This document shows positions 23,170 through 36,602 of a stretch of 64,000 bases of DNA, one piece after another. The notes below the pieces were generated by a model. The model was not told the origin of the DNA and made no database searches. It saw only the letters and a list, made by a program, of their open reading frames with translations. Positions within the stretch are counted from its first letter, which is position 1; each line of letters starts with the position of its first letter. The translations under genes were made by a program, and so were the position numbers. The stretch is from Adiantum capillus-veneris (taxonomy: Eukaryota; Streptophyta; Polypodiopsida; Polypodiales; Pteridaceae): contig CM043958.1 of the NCBI GenBank assembly GCA_014529385.2, positions 155,783,293-155,847,292 of the forward strand, read 5' to 3'.

Positions 23170-24352
23170 GTTAGAGAATATGAAGTAACGTCAAGTCCCT
23201 CCCAAAAAAGAAGGCCCACAAGGTATCAACCTCGACAATATCCTAGGATACCTAAGAAGGAGGTATACACCAGAACAACATCGAAAGATGCTAAAGTCAA
23301 CCACAACTCTCAAGAGGATAGAGAACAAAGATAGAACTCAAAGAATGTTCCTCTTGGACAAGGATTCTACAAAGAATATACAAAGATCTGGCTACTAGTC
23401 AACCACAAGACAACTACAACTACACTAGACCTACATGAAGATCTATAGAGCTCCACAAGACCTAGAGCTCAACAAAGTCAACAAAGGAAATACAAAGGTC
23501 ATCAAGAGATTTGGATTCCTAAGTCTTCCAATGCTCCTAGTCAAAAGCCAAATACCGACAGTGAACAAAGGCCTATAACAACATCAAAGACTCCTATCAG
23601 CAGGCCCAATTGGAGAATCAGACAGATAATGGAGTCTTCATAGTCAAAGAAGAACAACCCAACCAACGCGAATGTAGATTCAAACATGATAAAACAGGTA
23701 TGGCAAAAGAAACTTTCAATGCCAACTTGGTCCTGCATTAATCCTCTTTTTAAGGATTCAAGCTTACTTTTACCTGAAAAAATATTTATAGTAAGCACAA
23801 GAATGTAAAAAGTCAAGTTGCTATGGTGCAAAAAACACTCTTTGGCATAGTTAGAGTCGGGCTGCTGAGCCATAAAATGAGCAAAGCGTTAGTCCCAAAG
23901 CTTCATGTCTTAATAAACTCTATTCTAAGAGTTGTAGTTATTAGGCTTATGCTCAAGCTGGAAGAGTTGAGCATTCTATGTCATGTTTCTCATGTTGGAT
24001 GAGATGTGCATAAGAGTCAAAGTCTATTAACTTACAAATGGTGGAGTGTCGTAGAGTTCAACACTCACGCAAAGTGCATAGTAAGATGAGAGCACATATC
24101 CTCGTCAATGAAAACCATTCTTAAAGGGGTGCCATCTTGCAAATCCATGTCATATGCTTTTATAGCTACACCATCTTTCTGAAGAACCCTTCAAAATCCT
24201 TCTTGCACAGCATATTGTTTCCCATGCATTTTTGTGTATGCATAAATAGGATATCCTATCATTGGACATATGCATTAGACACTCTTTTTTGCTTCCACCT
24301 ATGCACCTTGAGTGGACTACAACAGGCAAACCAATGTCATGCTAACCGACAA

Positions 24353-24580
24353 GTCATTCAGTGGAGTCACTACTGAGCGAATAGGAAGCTTGGTGACTAC
24401 CCAACGCTCCCCATCGCTTGGTGTTGACCTTGGTGTTAAAGCCATTAAAAGCGATAGCAAAGACCTTCGAGCATGATAACCAACAACAAAAAGACAAGTC
24501 ATTTAGTGGAGTCAATAATGGGCGAATATGAAGCTTGGTGATTGCCCAACGCTCCCCATCACTTGGTGCTGACCTTGTCA
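24353..24580 (+). repeat. Diverged direct repeat, about 80 bp, period about 145
   Basis: GTCATTCAGTGGAGTC at 24353 and GTCATTTAGTGGAGTC at 24498 begin two similar blocks that both continue into AAGCTTGGTGA, CCCAACGCTCCCCATC and CTTGGTG. It lies in the 3' part of E4, ahead of the purine tract. Confidence 0.85.
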
Positions 24581-25008
24581 AATGGGCATCGACCCAGTAA
24601 ACATCCATGGATATGACATTGTTTAATTCCATATCTATCAACAAATAATTCCTTGAGCACTTTATTACTATTTCCAATGCTAATAAGTACCCCAATAATA
24701 CGCATATCCCAAAGGCACTTTTTTCCACTGGGTTTTTCCCTTTGGTCATCTAGGTATTAGATCCTAATTTAGATCCTCATTATTCTACTTCCCTTGTACA
24801 TTTTTCATAAATAAACAACAGCCTCATCATTATCCTATTACAACGGACAAATGCGACATCATCTCTCACATCAGACCTATTTGAACTAATGAACCTCATC
24901 AACAAATTCAATGACACATGAAGACAATCAGCCCATCAACAACCAATCAAAACCTTCCATAGCCTCCACGGACACTTTACAACAGTGCCCAAGGACGGGC
25001 ACTAAAAT

Positions 25009-25021
25009 CGGAAGGGGGGAA
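25009..25021 (+). promoter_or_regulatory. E4 polypurine tract
   Basis: A purine-rich GGAAGGGGGGAA run lies directly before the TG of the LTR at 25022. This identifies that LTR as the 3' LTR of a plus-strand element. Confidence 0.8.
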
Positions 25022-25918
25022 TGTTAACTGAGTCAATGTCAGTTAACAGCAGCTTCTAAAGACCGAAGGCGTACGAATGCACATCGAAGATTAACATGAA
25101 GAAGCAGTAAAGATTGGAGTTACACATTCTCCACATTTTCCCAAAATGGTCATGTATTGTAAATTCCCAATTTATTTCAAGCCATTGTAATATTTTAATG
25201 TGTTACGGGCTCAATGAGAGTTCCAAGCTGTAAAGAACCGTTAGTTAGTGTGCCTGGGTGGAAGATTCAATAAATGGTGGATCACTAAAGGCCTTGGGCG
25301 CCCGGAAATTGAATATTTCCGGGCGCAATGTGTAAAAGAATTAAGGGTTCCCAAGCTCATTTGTTGAGAGCACTCTTTGGTGAGAGCTCTTGAGGTGTGT
25401 GGCTATGGAATCCTTGAGCTTCTCCTTGCTCATGTGACTTGATTAACACTAATCAATGCTTAATTCTCTTTCACTATGCCTCTCTCATGCTTCTTATGAT
25501 TGCTAATGATGCTTTGATTAGCTAGATCGTAACTAATTAATGGTTAATCCCTCTCTAATCTTGTGTGGTTGCCCTCTTTTGCTTGTGTGTGCATGTAGGT
25601 TTGATTGGAGTGTGGTGCTCGATAGATCTATGTGTGTGTTCTTGAGATTAGTTTGTTGCATGATAGGATTACTGTTGTGTGCGTCTTGCAATCGTTAGTG
25701 TGTGTGATTGGGTTGATTAGAGGTGAAGAGAAGTGGATGTGGAGATTGCCCATCATTGTGGCTTAGCTCTTCCATAGGCCGATAAGCTCACCTCATAGAG
25801 TCACCATTCATGTTTCCATAATTAGCTCACTGAACGTGTGAGTGTTTCCCTACCCTAGCCGAGTAGCTCATCCCTTCAGATTGATAATTGGAGCTATGCA
25901 ACGATGGGACCCCCAACA
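25022..25918 (+). repeat. E4 3' LTR (897 bp)
   Basis: Starts TGTTAACT and ends CCCCAACA. It is homologous, in inverted orientation, to 31634-32556. It is not followed by a primer site, which agrees with its being a 3' LTR. Confidence 0.85.
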
Positions 25919-26395
25919 AGCATTCTGCTCGTCCGTCTCCTGATATGCTCACAAATTTAGGAGCATCTTCCAGTTGTGGTTGGCCACATCTTTTCCAAGT
26001 GCGAAAGGATATGAGGTTCTTGTCTAGTTGAAAATCTAGCTTTACTTCTCTTGACAACTTTTCTTTGTTTTCACTGGTGATGTTGCACTTGATCATCTCA
26101 GGATTTGTGTCTGAATTGACTTCTTTTGTTATGGCAGCATCCTTTGGTTTTAAGCTTTATCTGAATTCTCTTTTCTTTGACCACCTGCTTCAATCGATGT
26201 TGACTCATATGATTGTGATAGTGCACTTTTTGTCTACAACTGATGAGCATTGTCTATCTGCATCTGAGTAACCTTTGATCTTAGAAGATCCATTGTACTG
26301 TCTGGCAGAATTTGTCTCTTCGAAGGAGATTTTGGTGGTGATCTTTGTGTAGCTTTCTGGACTTTAGCTTTCATTGATTTTGACTTTTATGTCAC

Positions 26396-28370
26396 CTATT
26401 CTGGCAGCTTGAGGCTTTGCATCCTCTTTAGATAGTCTTTGACTTTAGTCCGGCCATCCGTAGGGGTTTGTACAAGGTCTTGATCTTGCTGATATTCGTT
26501 ACCATGTGCATCTTGATATGCATATGTGAGCTTGATCACATGTATTTGTTTGAACACTATGGGATTTGTTGGCTTTTGACTCTGACTTGTGGAGATCAGC
26601 TGAAACTTTTGTCTCTGATGATCTTCATATAAGTATTTATTTGTAGACTCTGATGGCATCTGGGTCAATTGGAAACTTCCAACAACCATATGATCTTTTA
26701 ATGGTTTCTACCTTGAAGGGGTTGTTGGTTCAAGGCTCTAGGGCTTCTAACTTGTGGAGCATTTCCTAGTACATAAGCTGAGCTTGATGGATTTACAGCT
26801 CCCCCCTTCCTAGGGTGATCACTATAGCTTGCTTCATGATAAGAGTTCAAAATTGTTTGGCTCTAATTTAGTCTCACCTTTTGGGATTGTGAAGGTACAC
26901 CTTGGGTAGCCCTGTTGATGTTTGGCATCTGTAAATCTTCTGCATAATTTCCTATGTATCTCCGTGAAACATGACAAATTATTCCCCAAGTCAAGCTGTA
27001 GATAGCATTATCTTTGCCCTGATATTGTCTATCTCATGGGTCTCCTATGATATGAGCTTCTATGATTTCAAGACCCAAGGCATCATAGATGCTAGACTCT
27101 CATCTATAACTACGACTGTTTTGGTCAAAGTATATTCTCGTTTGGTTACAACATCGAAGTTTGATTTTTGATGGAGGAGATTTTGGCTCTAAACAGCTTT
27201 TTGGGTTCACTTGGGTAATATCCTTCAGCTCTAGAGAAGATGGGCTATAATAGATTCTTTCCTCTGAAATAAACCATCCTTTCTAATCTATCACTGGGCG
27301 CACTTCTATGAGCTCGTATGTGGGCCGTTCAAACACTGGTTAATCCTTTTTGTACAGTTTTCCTTTTTGGTCTACATAGTGTGCATATGAATTATGTGTA
27401 CATAGTGTGCATATGAATTATGTGTACCAGTCAAAGCTAACAGCATTCTGTTTGATGTGTCCCATAGACTCGTGAGTGATTGCACACTTGTGGCAGTGGA
27501 TGCAGAATCGTTTGCAAACCTAACAGTCTTTTCTACAATCTGTAATATCTGGACACCTTGACCAAATTCATGCAAGAATTAGTTGTTCAAAGATTCAATT
27601 TTAAGCTTTTCAGGTACCTGTGCATCTTTATACTGATTTTGAACTTGCAATGCTTTTACTAGTGCTTCCAAAGGGAATGCAGAATCATCCGATTGCATTA
27701 AAAGTGACAAGTTAAATGCACTTACATCGAGATTCACATTTCCAATTTGCTTTGTGCCTTGCTTGGCAGTTCATGTGTTCTTGTTGTTTAGATTTCTTGG
27801 ACAATCTTCAAAAAAATGTCCACCTTTTCGTCCACAAACTGAGCAATATGCCATGACTGGTGGTATTTCAATTGTTTTTGTCATGTCAAGCTCTTGCTGA
27901 GAAGCTTCTGTTTTTATGCTTGCCAAGTTATTGGCATCTTCTTTTAAAACACTGAGCATCAAGCTGTAGATTGCTCCATTTTGACCTTTCTATTGTCTTT
28001 GTCTTTTTTCTCCAATTAGACTGGCTTCTATTGGCTAATCTGTTGGATCTTGCAATTTTGGTTCTCAATTATAGATCTGACGACTGTAATCCATGTACAA
28101 TGATCCTAATTGCATATGCACTAAATGTATGTTTTGCTGGCTTGTGTAGATTTCTAGATAAACACTTGGGTTGACTATTTGAACTTCTATCTGCACTTCA
28201 TCTTTGAGCTTGCAATACCTGGCTCCACTTAAGTCTATGAACATCTGGGAGTTCTCTAGATTTGGCTTCACTCTTATCAATAGGATCTTGGCTCCTGTGT
28301 TGCTTTTGCTACTCATCAAGTATAAGAGTGCATATAATACTTTATCTCCATTGTGGTCATATGGTTGCAA
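26396..28370 (-). pseudogene. E5 gag-like remnant with a zinc knuckle
   Basis: Successive minus-strand frames lie at 28370-28065, 27962-27771, 27575-27372 and 26689-26396. The 27962-27771 frame carries YCSVCGRKGGHFFEDCPRN, a zinc-knuckle-like box with CX2CX5HX4C spacing, one residue longer than standard. The 28370-28065 frame (SNTGAKILLIRVKPNLENSQ) and the others are not recognised. Stops separate all of them. Position after a leader and primer site supports gag; I see no capsid signature I could name. Confidence 0.5.
27374..27425 (+). repeat. 26-bp exact tandem duplication
   Basis: ACATAGTGTGCATATGAATT begins at 27374 and at 27400. The 26-bp units are identical. Confidence 0.95.
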
Positions 28371-28759
28371 GATCTGCTATGTTGCACTTGTGCTCTCGGC
28401 TCAATTTGAGTCCATGTCGACTGTTTCTGTAAAAACTATCTCCTAGCAGATTTTGATATTGATTAGAAGAATTTATGCTACCCATACTAGCCTAATCTAC
28501 AATCACATGTGAGTAGTCCATGTTTGTCAACTGTAAGCTCAATTTTTAGTGCAATTATTGCACTAGCCAATTTTATCATGCAAAACTTTGAAATTTGCAT
28601 GCCTCAAACAGCTTTGAATTGGTCGTTTTCAGTTGTTCTTTTGTTGTTTTGGCTTTTTCGTGGTTTGCTCGGTTTGCGGTGTGTAATTTTTCCGACTTTG
28701 CTTTTTTCGACTTGCTCGCTTTTGCGCAGTTTGCTCGGTGTGTGACTCTACCGACGATG

Positions 28760-29270
28760 TGTTTTGTGCTTTTCTACCTCTTTCTGGCTCTTTCGACGAC
28801 TTTCTTTTTTTATTTATTAATTTTCTATGACATCTTAAATTTTCTAATCATTATTATTTTTTTGGGATTTTTATGATTTCTTATATATTTTTTTGGAAAA
28901 TTTGTGATTTTCAAAGAAATTTTCAGTGAATTTTCTAATCTTTCTATAAATTTTGTTATTTTTATGGATTTTTGTGATTTTTTCAGTCTATTTTTTAATT
29001 TTCTTTGAGTTCTTATGAATTTTTTACAATTTTTTTTTGAATTATCTGTGTTTTTTTTTAATGAGTTTTTTTTAATAAATTTTTTGTGAGTTTTTATATT
29101 TTTGTGATTTTTAAAACCTTTTTTATTTTTTATTGGATTTTTAAAATTGTTTTTATGTTTTTTTTTCTATTTTTTATGTGTTTTATTTATTTGTTTCTTT
29201 GTGAATTTTAAGAACCCTTTTTTTTTAATGTTTATGGAAATTGACAAAAACAAACAAAAGAAAAACCTTA
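28760..29270 (+). other. T-rich low-complexity stretch
   Basis: Repeated TTTTTGTGATTTTT-type phrases with no gene. On the minus strand of E5 it is an A-rich leader segment between the GA tracts and the gag-like frames. Confidence 0.8.
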
Positions 29271-29376
29271 CCTTTCACTTACCTGCTGTGATGGCGTTGT
29301 CCCGTGATGACAACGGTGTGAAGGCGCTGATTTCGGGGATTGAAGGCGGGCAGCCTGCGCAGGACAAACAGTGGAA

Positions 29377-29955
<579 letters not shown>

Positions 29956-31204
29956 GTGTATGGAGGGTGTTCACGTGGAGAGAGAAAAAAGAAGAAGAGT
30001 ATTTTAATGTCAAAGGAAACTATCCCAACAGACTGTAAAGATCTATCCACGGACGAGGAAAGTTTATGCGTCGCAAGGCAAGGGCGTCGAGCTCAAAAAC
30101 CGGTTTTATTATTATTATTATTTAGTTTCAATCGTCCAGAAATAGACCGAAAATCACCCGAAAACATAAAATATTGTCCGAAAATCCCAAAAATTGCCAA
30201 AAGAATTCAAAAAAATTTAGAAATCTCTAAAACTCATCGACAATCGCAATCAAACACTTTCGACACACATAAGCACACCAAAAATAGCAATTTTTACCGA
30301 AAATGTCAAATTCGACAAAATCATTAACCTGGCCCTCGGAAATACCAAAATGCTCAAAATTTGACGAATGAAAGCCCAAATGTGCTCGAAATCAAGCCAA
30401 ACACACATTCAAAACAGCTAGTAAAGATCGCAAGGGATCAATCTTTTATGGAATTAAGCAAAAATTAATGCAAAAATAAGAGAAATTTACAAAAATTATC
30501 CAAAAAATACCCTTTTTTCTTTAAAAAATCTCCACACATAGGAGAATAGTGCAGCCAAATAAAATCACAAAAAGCACATCAATTCAATTGCCAAATAATT
30601 TGATCAATAAAATCCAAACTAAGCAATTAAATCGATAAAATTAACCGCAAAATTAGGTCAAAATTTAACGCATTTGGAGTGTGCAAATCCTTGTTTTGAG
30701 CTCAAAAATGCAGTAATTAACCATTACACACATCAAATATCCAATCAAAACATTGAATTAATAATGCACATTAAGCACTTTTTAGGCACACACACATTAA
30801 TAATTGGCAATTTTTACCAATCTTTAAGTGCACACACAAAAGGGTAAATCTTATCGAAATTGCAATGTGAATTCACAAATCTCTAGTTAGGCATGACCTC
30901 AACACAAATCAATCATCACAATTGAAAATTCATTAAGCACACATTGATTTTTAGGTGCATAAACAAGGGCAAAATAGTGCACACACCTAAAATTAGGCAT
31001 ACACACACTCAATTAGAATGCACACACACTTGATTTTAGTGCACACAGACTTGCAATTGACCATTCAGGCATGCAATTAGATCAATTAAACACACAATTA
31101 GCAACGCACATTCACCAAATTAACAATTGAACTTGTCAATTTCATATGCCACCAAATCTGGAATATTTCGCCATTACGACCGCATGAAAACGAACAATCC
31201 AAAA

Positions 31205-31275
31205 AATTTCATAGCATCATAGCATCAACATTGCATTGCATCAACATGGCATTGACATTACATTGCATCATTGTG
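31205..31275 (+). repeat. GCATCA/GCATTG short-word repeats
   Basis: Alternating copies of CATAGCATCA, CATTGCATT and GCATCAACAT in about 70 bp, inside the E5 leader. Confidence 0.7.
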
Positions 31276-31613
31276 GAGTCTCTACACAATTCTACACATC
31301 TTTAGATTCTAGGAAGGTTGAGAATACCACCTTGATTACCTTGCCAATGAAGATCGATTGAATGGTTGAAAGCTCCAATCCTTGGTAGCAAATTAGTGTG
31401 TAAGTTAGTAAAAATTAGTGAAATTAACAAGGGATTAGTGTGAAATTAGAGTGTGTAAACACACAATTGGCAAGATATAGTGACAAATTAGGGAATAATG
31501 AACACATTGCTTCATGCGCACACATCCAAAATCCACAAAAACATAAACACACAAGTGAAATTAGTGAAAAAATACATCTGATTATGCCACAATTACACTA
31601 GTGTAGGCCATCG

Positions 31614-31631
31614 TCCCCGGCAGCGGCGCCA
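31614..31631 (-). promoter_or_regulatory. E5 primer binding site (tRNA-Asp type)
   Basis: The minus strand reads TGGCGCCGCTGCCGGGGA, two bases inside the LTR. As I recall the plant tRNA-Asp 3' end, this is complementary with one mismatch. This primer type is typical of Athila/Tat-like Ty3 elements. Confidence 0.8.
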
Positions 31632-31633
31632 AA

Positions 31634-32556
31634 TGTTGGGAGTTCCATCATTGCATAGCTCCAATGAGCAATAAAATTATCAATCTAGAGGGATGAGCTA
31701 CCCGGCTAGGGCATGGAAACACTCACACGATTAGTGAGCTAATCACGACAACACGAATGGTTGACTCTACGAGGTGAGCTTCTCAACCTATGGAGGAGCT
31801 AAGCCACAATGATGGGCAATCCCCACATCCACTTCCCTTCACCTCCAATCAACCTAATCACACACACTAACGATTGCAAGACGCACACAACACTAATCCT
31901 ATCATGCAACATACTAATCGCAAGCACACATACATAGATCTATCGAGCACTACACTCCAATCAAACCTACATGCACATACAAGCAAAAGAGGGCAATCAC
32001 ACAAGATTAGAGAGGGATTAACCACTAATTAGTTATGATCTAACTAATCAAAGCATCATACGCAATCATAAGAAGCATGAGAGAGGCATAGTGAAAGAGA
32101 ATTAAGCAATGATTAGTGTTAATCAAGTCACATGAGCAAGGAGAAGCTCAAGGACTCCATAGCCGTACACCTCAAGAGCTCTCACCAAAGAGTGCTCTCA
32201 ACAAATGAGCTTGAGAACCCTAATATCTTTTACACACTGCCTTATATACATAGGGTAAAAAGATGCAATGTCCGGGCACCCAAGGCCTTTAGGGCTCCAC
32301 CACTTACTGAATCTATAACCTAGGCACACTAACTGACATATTCTTTATAGCTTGGAACTCCCATTGAGCCAGTAACACAATATAATATTACAATGGTTTG
32401 AAATAAATCGAGAATTTACAATACATGACCATTTTGGGAAAATGTGAAAAATGTGTAACTCCAATCTTTACTGCTTCTTCATGTTGATCTTCGATGTGCA
32501 TCCATAAGGCTCAGACCTTTAGTAGCTTCTGATAATTGACGTTGACTTAGTTAACA
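31634..32556 (-). repeat. E5 5' LTR (923 bp)
   Basis: On the minus strand it starts TGTTAACT and ends CCCAACA, then the primer site follows. It is homologous to the inverted LTR at 25022-25918. Confidence 0.85.
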
Positions 32557-34650
32557 GACATGTGCTAAGATGATACTTCCATTGTCTTCTTAGTGCCATC
32601 TCTGCAGCTTACAAATAGAGAAAACTCCATTTATTTATGGAGAGCTAATAGTACAAAAGTCATCTGATAAAACTTGTGTGAAATCATGGATAGAAGTACC
32701 ATCCCATTAGCTAAAGAGCCGAGTTTGAACTATGCTTTGAAAATGTGCTCAATCTCTACAAAATAAAATTCAAGAAAATGTAATAATTTTTAAATTGATT
32801 TACCCTGTTGTCGAACAGGGTAAGTTGGTGATGGTTAGCACAAGCTTGATAATATTCTATTTCTTTTTTTTTTGAAATTTTCACAGTAGCACGAATGTAT
32901 CTGTAGAATATTTTGATGCTTTTGTATAGCAACATGATAAATTTTGGGTTTAATGGCCAGAGAATTTCTAAAGTCCAACAATTGCAATTGAGATTGGGCG
33001 GCCAAGGAAATTTGTTAATCTTAGGATTGGTGACTGACCAAAATTGTAAGGTAAGCAACCAATAGAGTTTGGGTTCGATGCCTTCTTTGAGAGCGTTTAT
33101 TGAGTAAACTTGAGGTGGGGATGATTGAACTCTTAAAATGGTTGGTATTGGTACTCACTAGGCCCTAAAGTTATGGCCTTGGGTATGTATTGGTTGACCA
33201 ATAGCATCATAAGGGCGGACAAGAAAGTTTGGTTGTGGGCTTGGTAGGTGGTCGAAAATAAAAAATTAAAAAAATTTGGGTAGCCAGAAAAGAAATCCAA
33301 GTGGGTGGCCGAAGGAAGTTGGGAAAGCTGAGTGGCGGCTGGCAAAGGGTTATGATAGTGGCCAAGGAATTAAATGAAAATTATTTATTTTCTATTTTCT
33401 TCTTGTGTTTGGCAACCTACCAGGGGAGACTATGCCCTTAAGGACTAAGAGTCTGGGCGGCCAATTCTCAATGTAACTTGGAGCCACACCTATTATGAAG
33501 CTTTAAAAAAATTGCTTGCGTGTCGATCGCATGCAGTAAAACGTTGTAGTGAAGTTGACTTGAGGAGGAGGATGCACGAGAAGAGGCCGTATTTGGTGAT
33601 GGTAGGAAACAAAAACCTTGCAAGGCCTTGGAGACCAAGTTACTGCAAGTCAAAGAAGATTGGTGATGCCGATAGCTCAAAGAAGATCGAGGGAGATAGC
33701 GTGGGGCAAGGAAAGGCTCGTATGCCTCGTTCATTGTGCATTTTGGGCTCAACATCCACTGAACGATTCCCTGTGTGGTCAGCACAAAGCCCAAGGATTT
33801 TAGTTTGGGCTTACGAGCATCATTAGGTGGCATCATATTCTCAGAGCCAGTAATACTCTCTCTTTTTCTCCCTTTTTCTCTCTCTCAGATACCTAGTCAG
33901 TTTTGAGGAGCGTCATGAGCACTCTCCATCAAGGCTTACGTTCCATGATGAGAGCAATAGCAGGGCTTTACTTATTTTACTGCCTACTTCCATGTTCTTC
34001 TCCAATTCTCAATCAGAGATGTGTCAATTTAGCATTACAATTTTTCCCATAACTTTTTTAGCACTATCTTACCCATAAAATCCAAGCCTAGTTTTTCCTT
34101 CTCGCTCTAACTTGAATCGCTAAGATTCCTTTCGTGTGCTAGAGCATAAACCATATTTTGAGATATATTAACACTTTTTTTCTTGCAAACTCCTCCCAAA
34201 ATTATATTTCACTATCCTGTATTTTAAATTTCTTGTCGACTCAAGGTTAAACTGATATATATTGTTCTCGTTATGAGATCTCTATTCTTTGAACATATCG
34301 CTTTGCCAAAATATCAAAATACAATGGTCGTACCATTGTAAATAACAAAAGTATATTCTTACCTTTTGGGAATCATACTTGAACATGTTTTACATGCAGT
34401 GAAATTCACCAAGCATCGATAAAATGTGCACTTTGTAAGCTCATCTTAAAATGCTATGGAAAATCTCTTTTGTGAGGCATCATCGGGAATAAATTCCTTG
34501 ATCTTACTTTTATTTTGCAATCTTTGAACTTATTAGAAAAATTTACATAGCAACTTTAAATTTACCTCGACCTTCTCAATGATAGCTTCTTGCTGTCGAG
34601 TTCAAGCCTTCGTGCTCACATAATTGCTCCTCTTGAAACGAAACCGTCAC
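32557..34650. other. Intergenic DNA without a supportable gene
   Basis: Several frames of 60-120 codons lie on both strands, for instance 33836-33468 (minus) and 33512-33826 (plus), overlapping each other. None shows a known motif. A short pyrimidine-rich run lies at 33860-33890. I see nothing else. Confidence 0.6.
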
Positions 34651-35327
34651 TCTTGGGAGCAAGGGTGGGCTTGCACCCTTCGACATGAAATTCAACCATT
34701 AACCTTGCCATGATGGAGAAGGAAAAAGAGAGAAATAGAAGGGTTGATATTGACATGCACACACACCTACACATAATAGTACACTAGGAAGGATAGGAGA
34801 CAAGCTCTTACACACTCTTACACACGAAGATGACACAAAGAAACTCCATAGCCCAAGACATAGGTTAAGAGAGGGGAAGGGAAAATTTAGAGCATCTCAC
34901 ACAAGAATGATTGTAGCCCCAAACTCTAGGCCACCTCTTGTGGAGTTTGATATTTGATATTTGATATTTGATATTGCTTATTGATGCCAAGAATTGGAGG
35001 CCCCTCTTTTACACTTAGTTTCACTTTAGCTTATGAGTGAAGTGTATCACTTATTGCATGACCCTCTTAGAGTGAGTTCTCACTATCCTATTTACAAAGC
35101 ATCCATAGTGGATTATCCATAAAATATCTAAAACAATGTGCAAATGTAAAGTGGCCGAGAATAATTTAATGATGATGCCTTCTCCTCAACTTCCAAAATT
35201 CGTATCTACAAGTCATCAACTCAGCATTAGTAAAAACAGAAAGACAACACAGTAATCAACCATTACGCTTCTGCTATCCCAATTGTAGTTAACCACATAC
35301 AACAAGAGGGTGCCCAGTCTCGTAACA
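34651..35327 (-). repeat. E6 LTR copy 1, inverted (677 bp)
   Basis: On the minus strand it begins TGTTACGAGACTGGGCACCC, the same start as 37596, and ends near CCCTTGCTCCCAAGA. It carries a local (GATATTT)n run at 34946-34975 that is absent from the other copies. No primer site or convincing purine tract flanks it, so it is probably a solo or truncated LTR. Confidence 0.75.
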
Positions 35328-35567
35328 TGGATCACTCCTTGCAAAGGGAAATTATCTATGTTCGTAGTAGAGCAGAAGTGGCGGGTGGACCAATCAATCC
35401 CTACAGAGGGTTCGATGTTCTGCTAGTCATTTATATTTTTGATGTTATGGTATACCTAGATTTTGTTATTGCATTAATTTATGGTTGCTTGTTTTATTTA
35501 GATGGGGCATTTAAAAATTTTCTTTTGTCATTATCAGGTGTCTCTGCGCACTCTATTTTACCCTCCA

Positions 35568-35571
<4 letters not shown>

Positions 35572-35633
<62 letters not shown>
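35572..35633 (+). repeat. (CT)n microsatellite, 62 bp
   Basis: Pure CT run. Confidence 0.98.
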
Positions 35634-35637
<4 letters not shown>

Positions 35638-36304
35638 TGAAATGCGGTGTACACGTATATTCACCCTCCACTTTGTTATTTTCTTGAGCAGGCTTTCATT
35701 CATATCACCCATTCAAAGGGAGAACTAGTTACTAGGTGCCTCTAGACAGACCCCAAAAGCAATTTCTCTCCAATGCAAATGAGTCAAGCATTCTAAGCTT
35801 CCAAATCAATAAATTTAAGGTAAGTATACAATTTTCAATTGTTTGAACTCTTGTTGGAGAAAAAGCCAAATGCCATGTTATTCAGTTCCTACTAGACTTG
35901 TATCACTAATTTATTTACTCTAGTATTCTAACCCAATTTTTTAGATGGAGACATATCTGTATCATAAAATACACCAATTTCCCTAAATAAATTTAAATAC
36001 TTGATTGAGAAATGAAATTCAAGAACATCGATAGGGCATTGTATCTTGCACTTACTTACACTGCAACATCACGCTTACTAGCCTATTATGTACTAAATTT
36101 CTAGTGAAGTTTTCTTTTCAGATATTCACTCTTGTGGCCATTCTATGTGCCACTTTCTATGGATTTTATTACAGGATCTACTCGGTAGGAGGAATGTTAA
36201 GATTTTGTCCATTCTCTGTACCCTCAGCTAATGCTTGGATAGTCTCTATGTTTTGGGTCATGGTGTAATGCACAAGTATATAAAAACAGGATACCTAATC
36301 TTGT

Positions 36305-36602
36305 AATGTATTTTAGTAATTAATTACCTTCACAATGGCACATTTACAATGCATCTCACATTAGTCTATTACAACCTTTCGAGGACCCCTACCTACACAG
36401 CATATATATATATGTGTGTGTGTGTGTGTGCGTGTGTGAAGAACCACCTGCACTTTTAAAGGTTGTCCTAGAGAAGATGCTAAATGGATGCATGAAATTT
36501 TTTATCGAAACTTCCTATATCTTCTCCACACATTTCATCACTCATAGTCCAGATGATTCAATATCGAGCAACTCACGATGATTGTTATCCGTGGAGGGAG
36601 GG
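36305..36602 (+). repeat. E6 flanking segment, copy 1
   Basis: Contains a 50-bp block (36305-36354) that appears inverted in the second copy (37330-37379), a (TG)n run at 36413-36438, and a GGAGGGAGGGA purine tract just before the LTR. From 36355 on it is collinear with 37380-37595. Confidence 0.8.

Larger units (their letters stand above)
21995..25918 (+). mobile_element. E4: 3' part of an LTR element (protease remnant, polypurine tract, 3' LTR), no RT seen
   Basis: From the left: a gag-protease-like frame (22002-23169, broken), about 1.8 kb of further non-coding or decayed sequence, a purine tract (25009-25021) and a TG...CA LTR (25022-25918). The LTR is about 88 percent alike by eye to the inverted LTR of E5 at 31634-32556, so both belong to one family. 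No RT, RNase H or integrase motif is visible between the protease and the LTR. This suggests a non-autonomous (gag-protease only) element or a large deletion. The 5' LTR is missing; the left edge is not sharply defined. Confidence 0.65.

Noticed and set aside
28065-28370. Possible pararetroviral movement-protein fragment
   Set aside because: A few hydrophobic positions seemed similar, but no diagnostic motif of the 30K family is present. The context (LTR, primer site) fits an LTR retroelement.
33468-33836. Overlapping plus and minus frames of over 100 codons
   Set aside because: Neither shows a domain, splice pattern or composition that supports coding.
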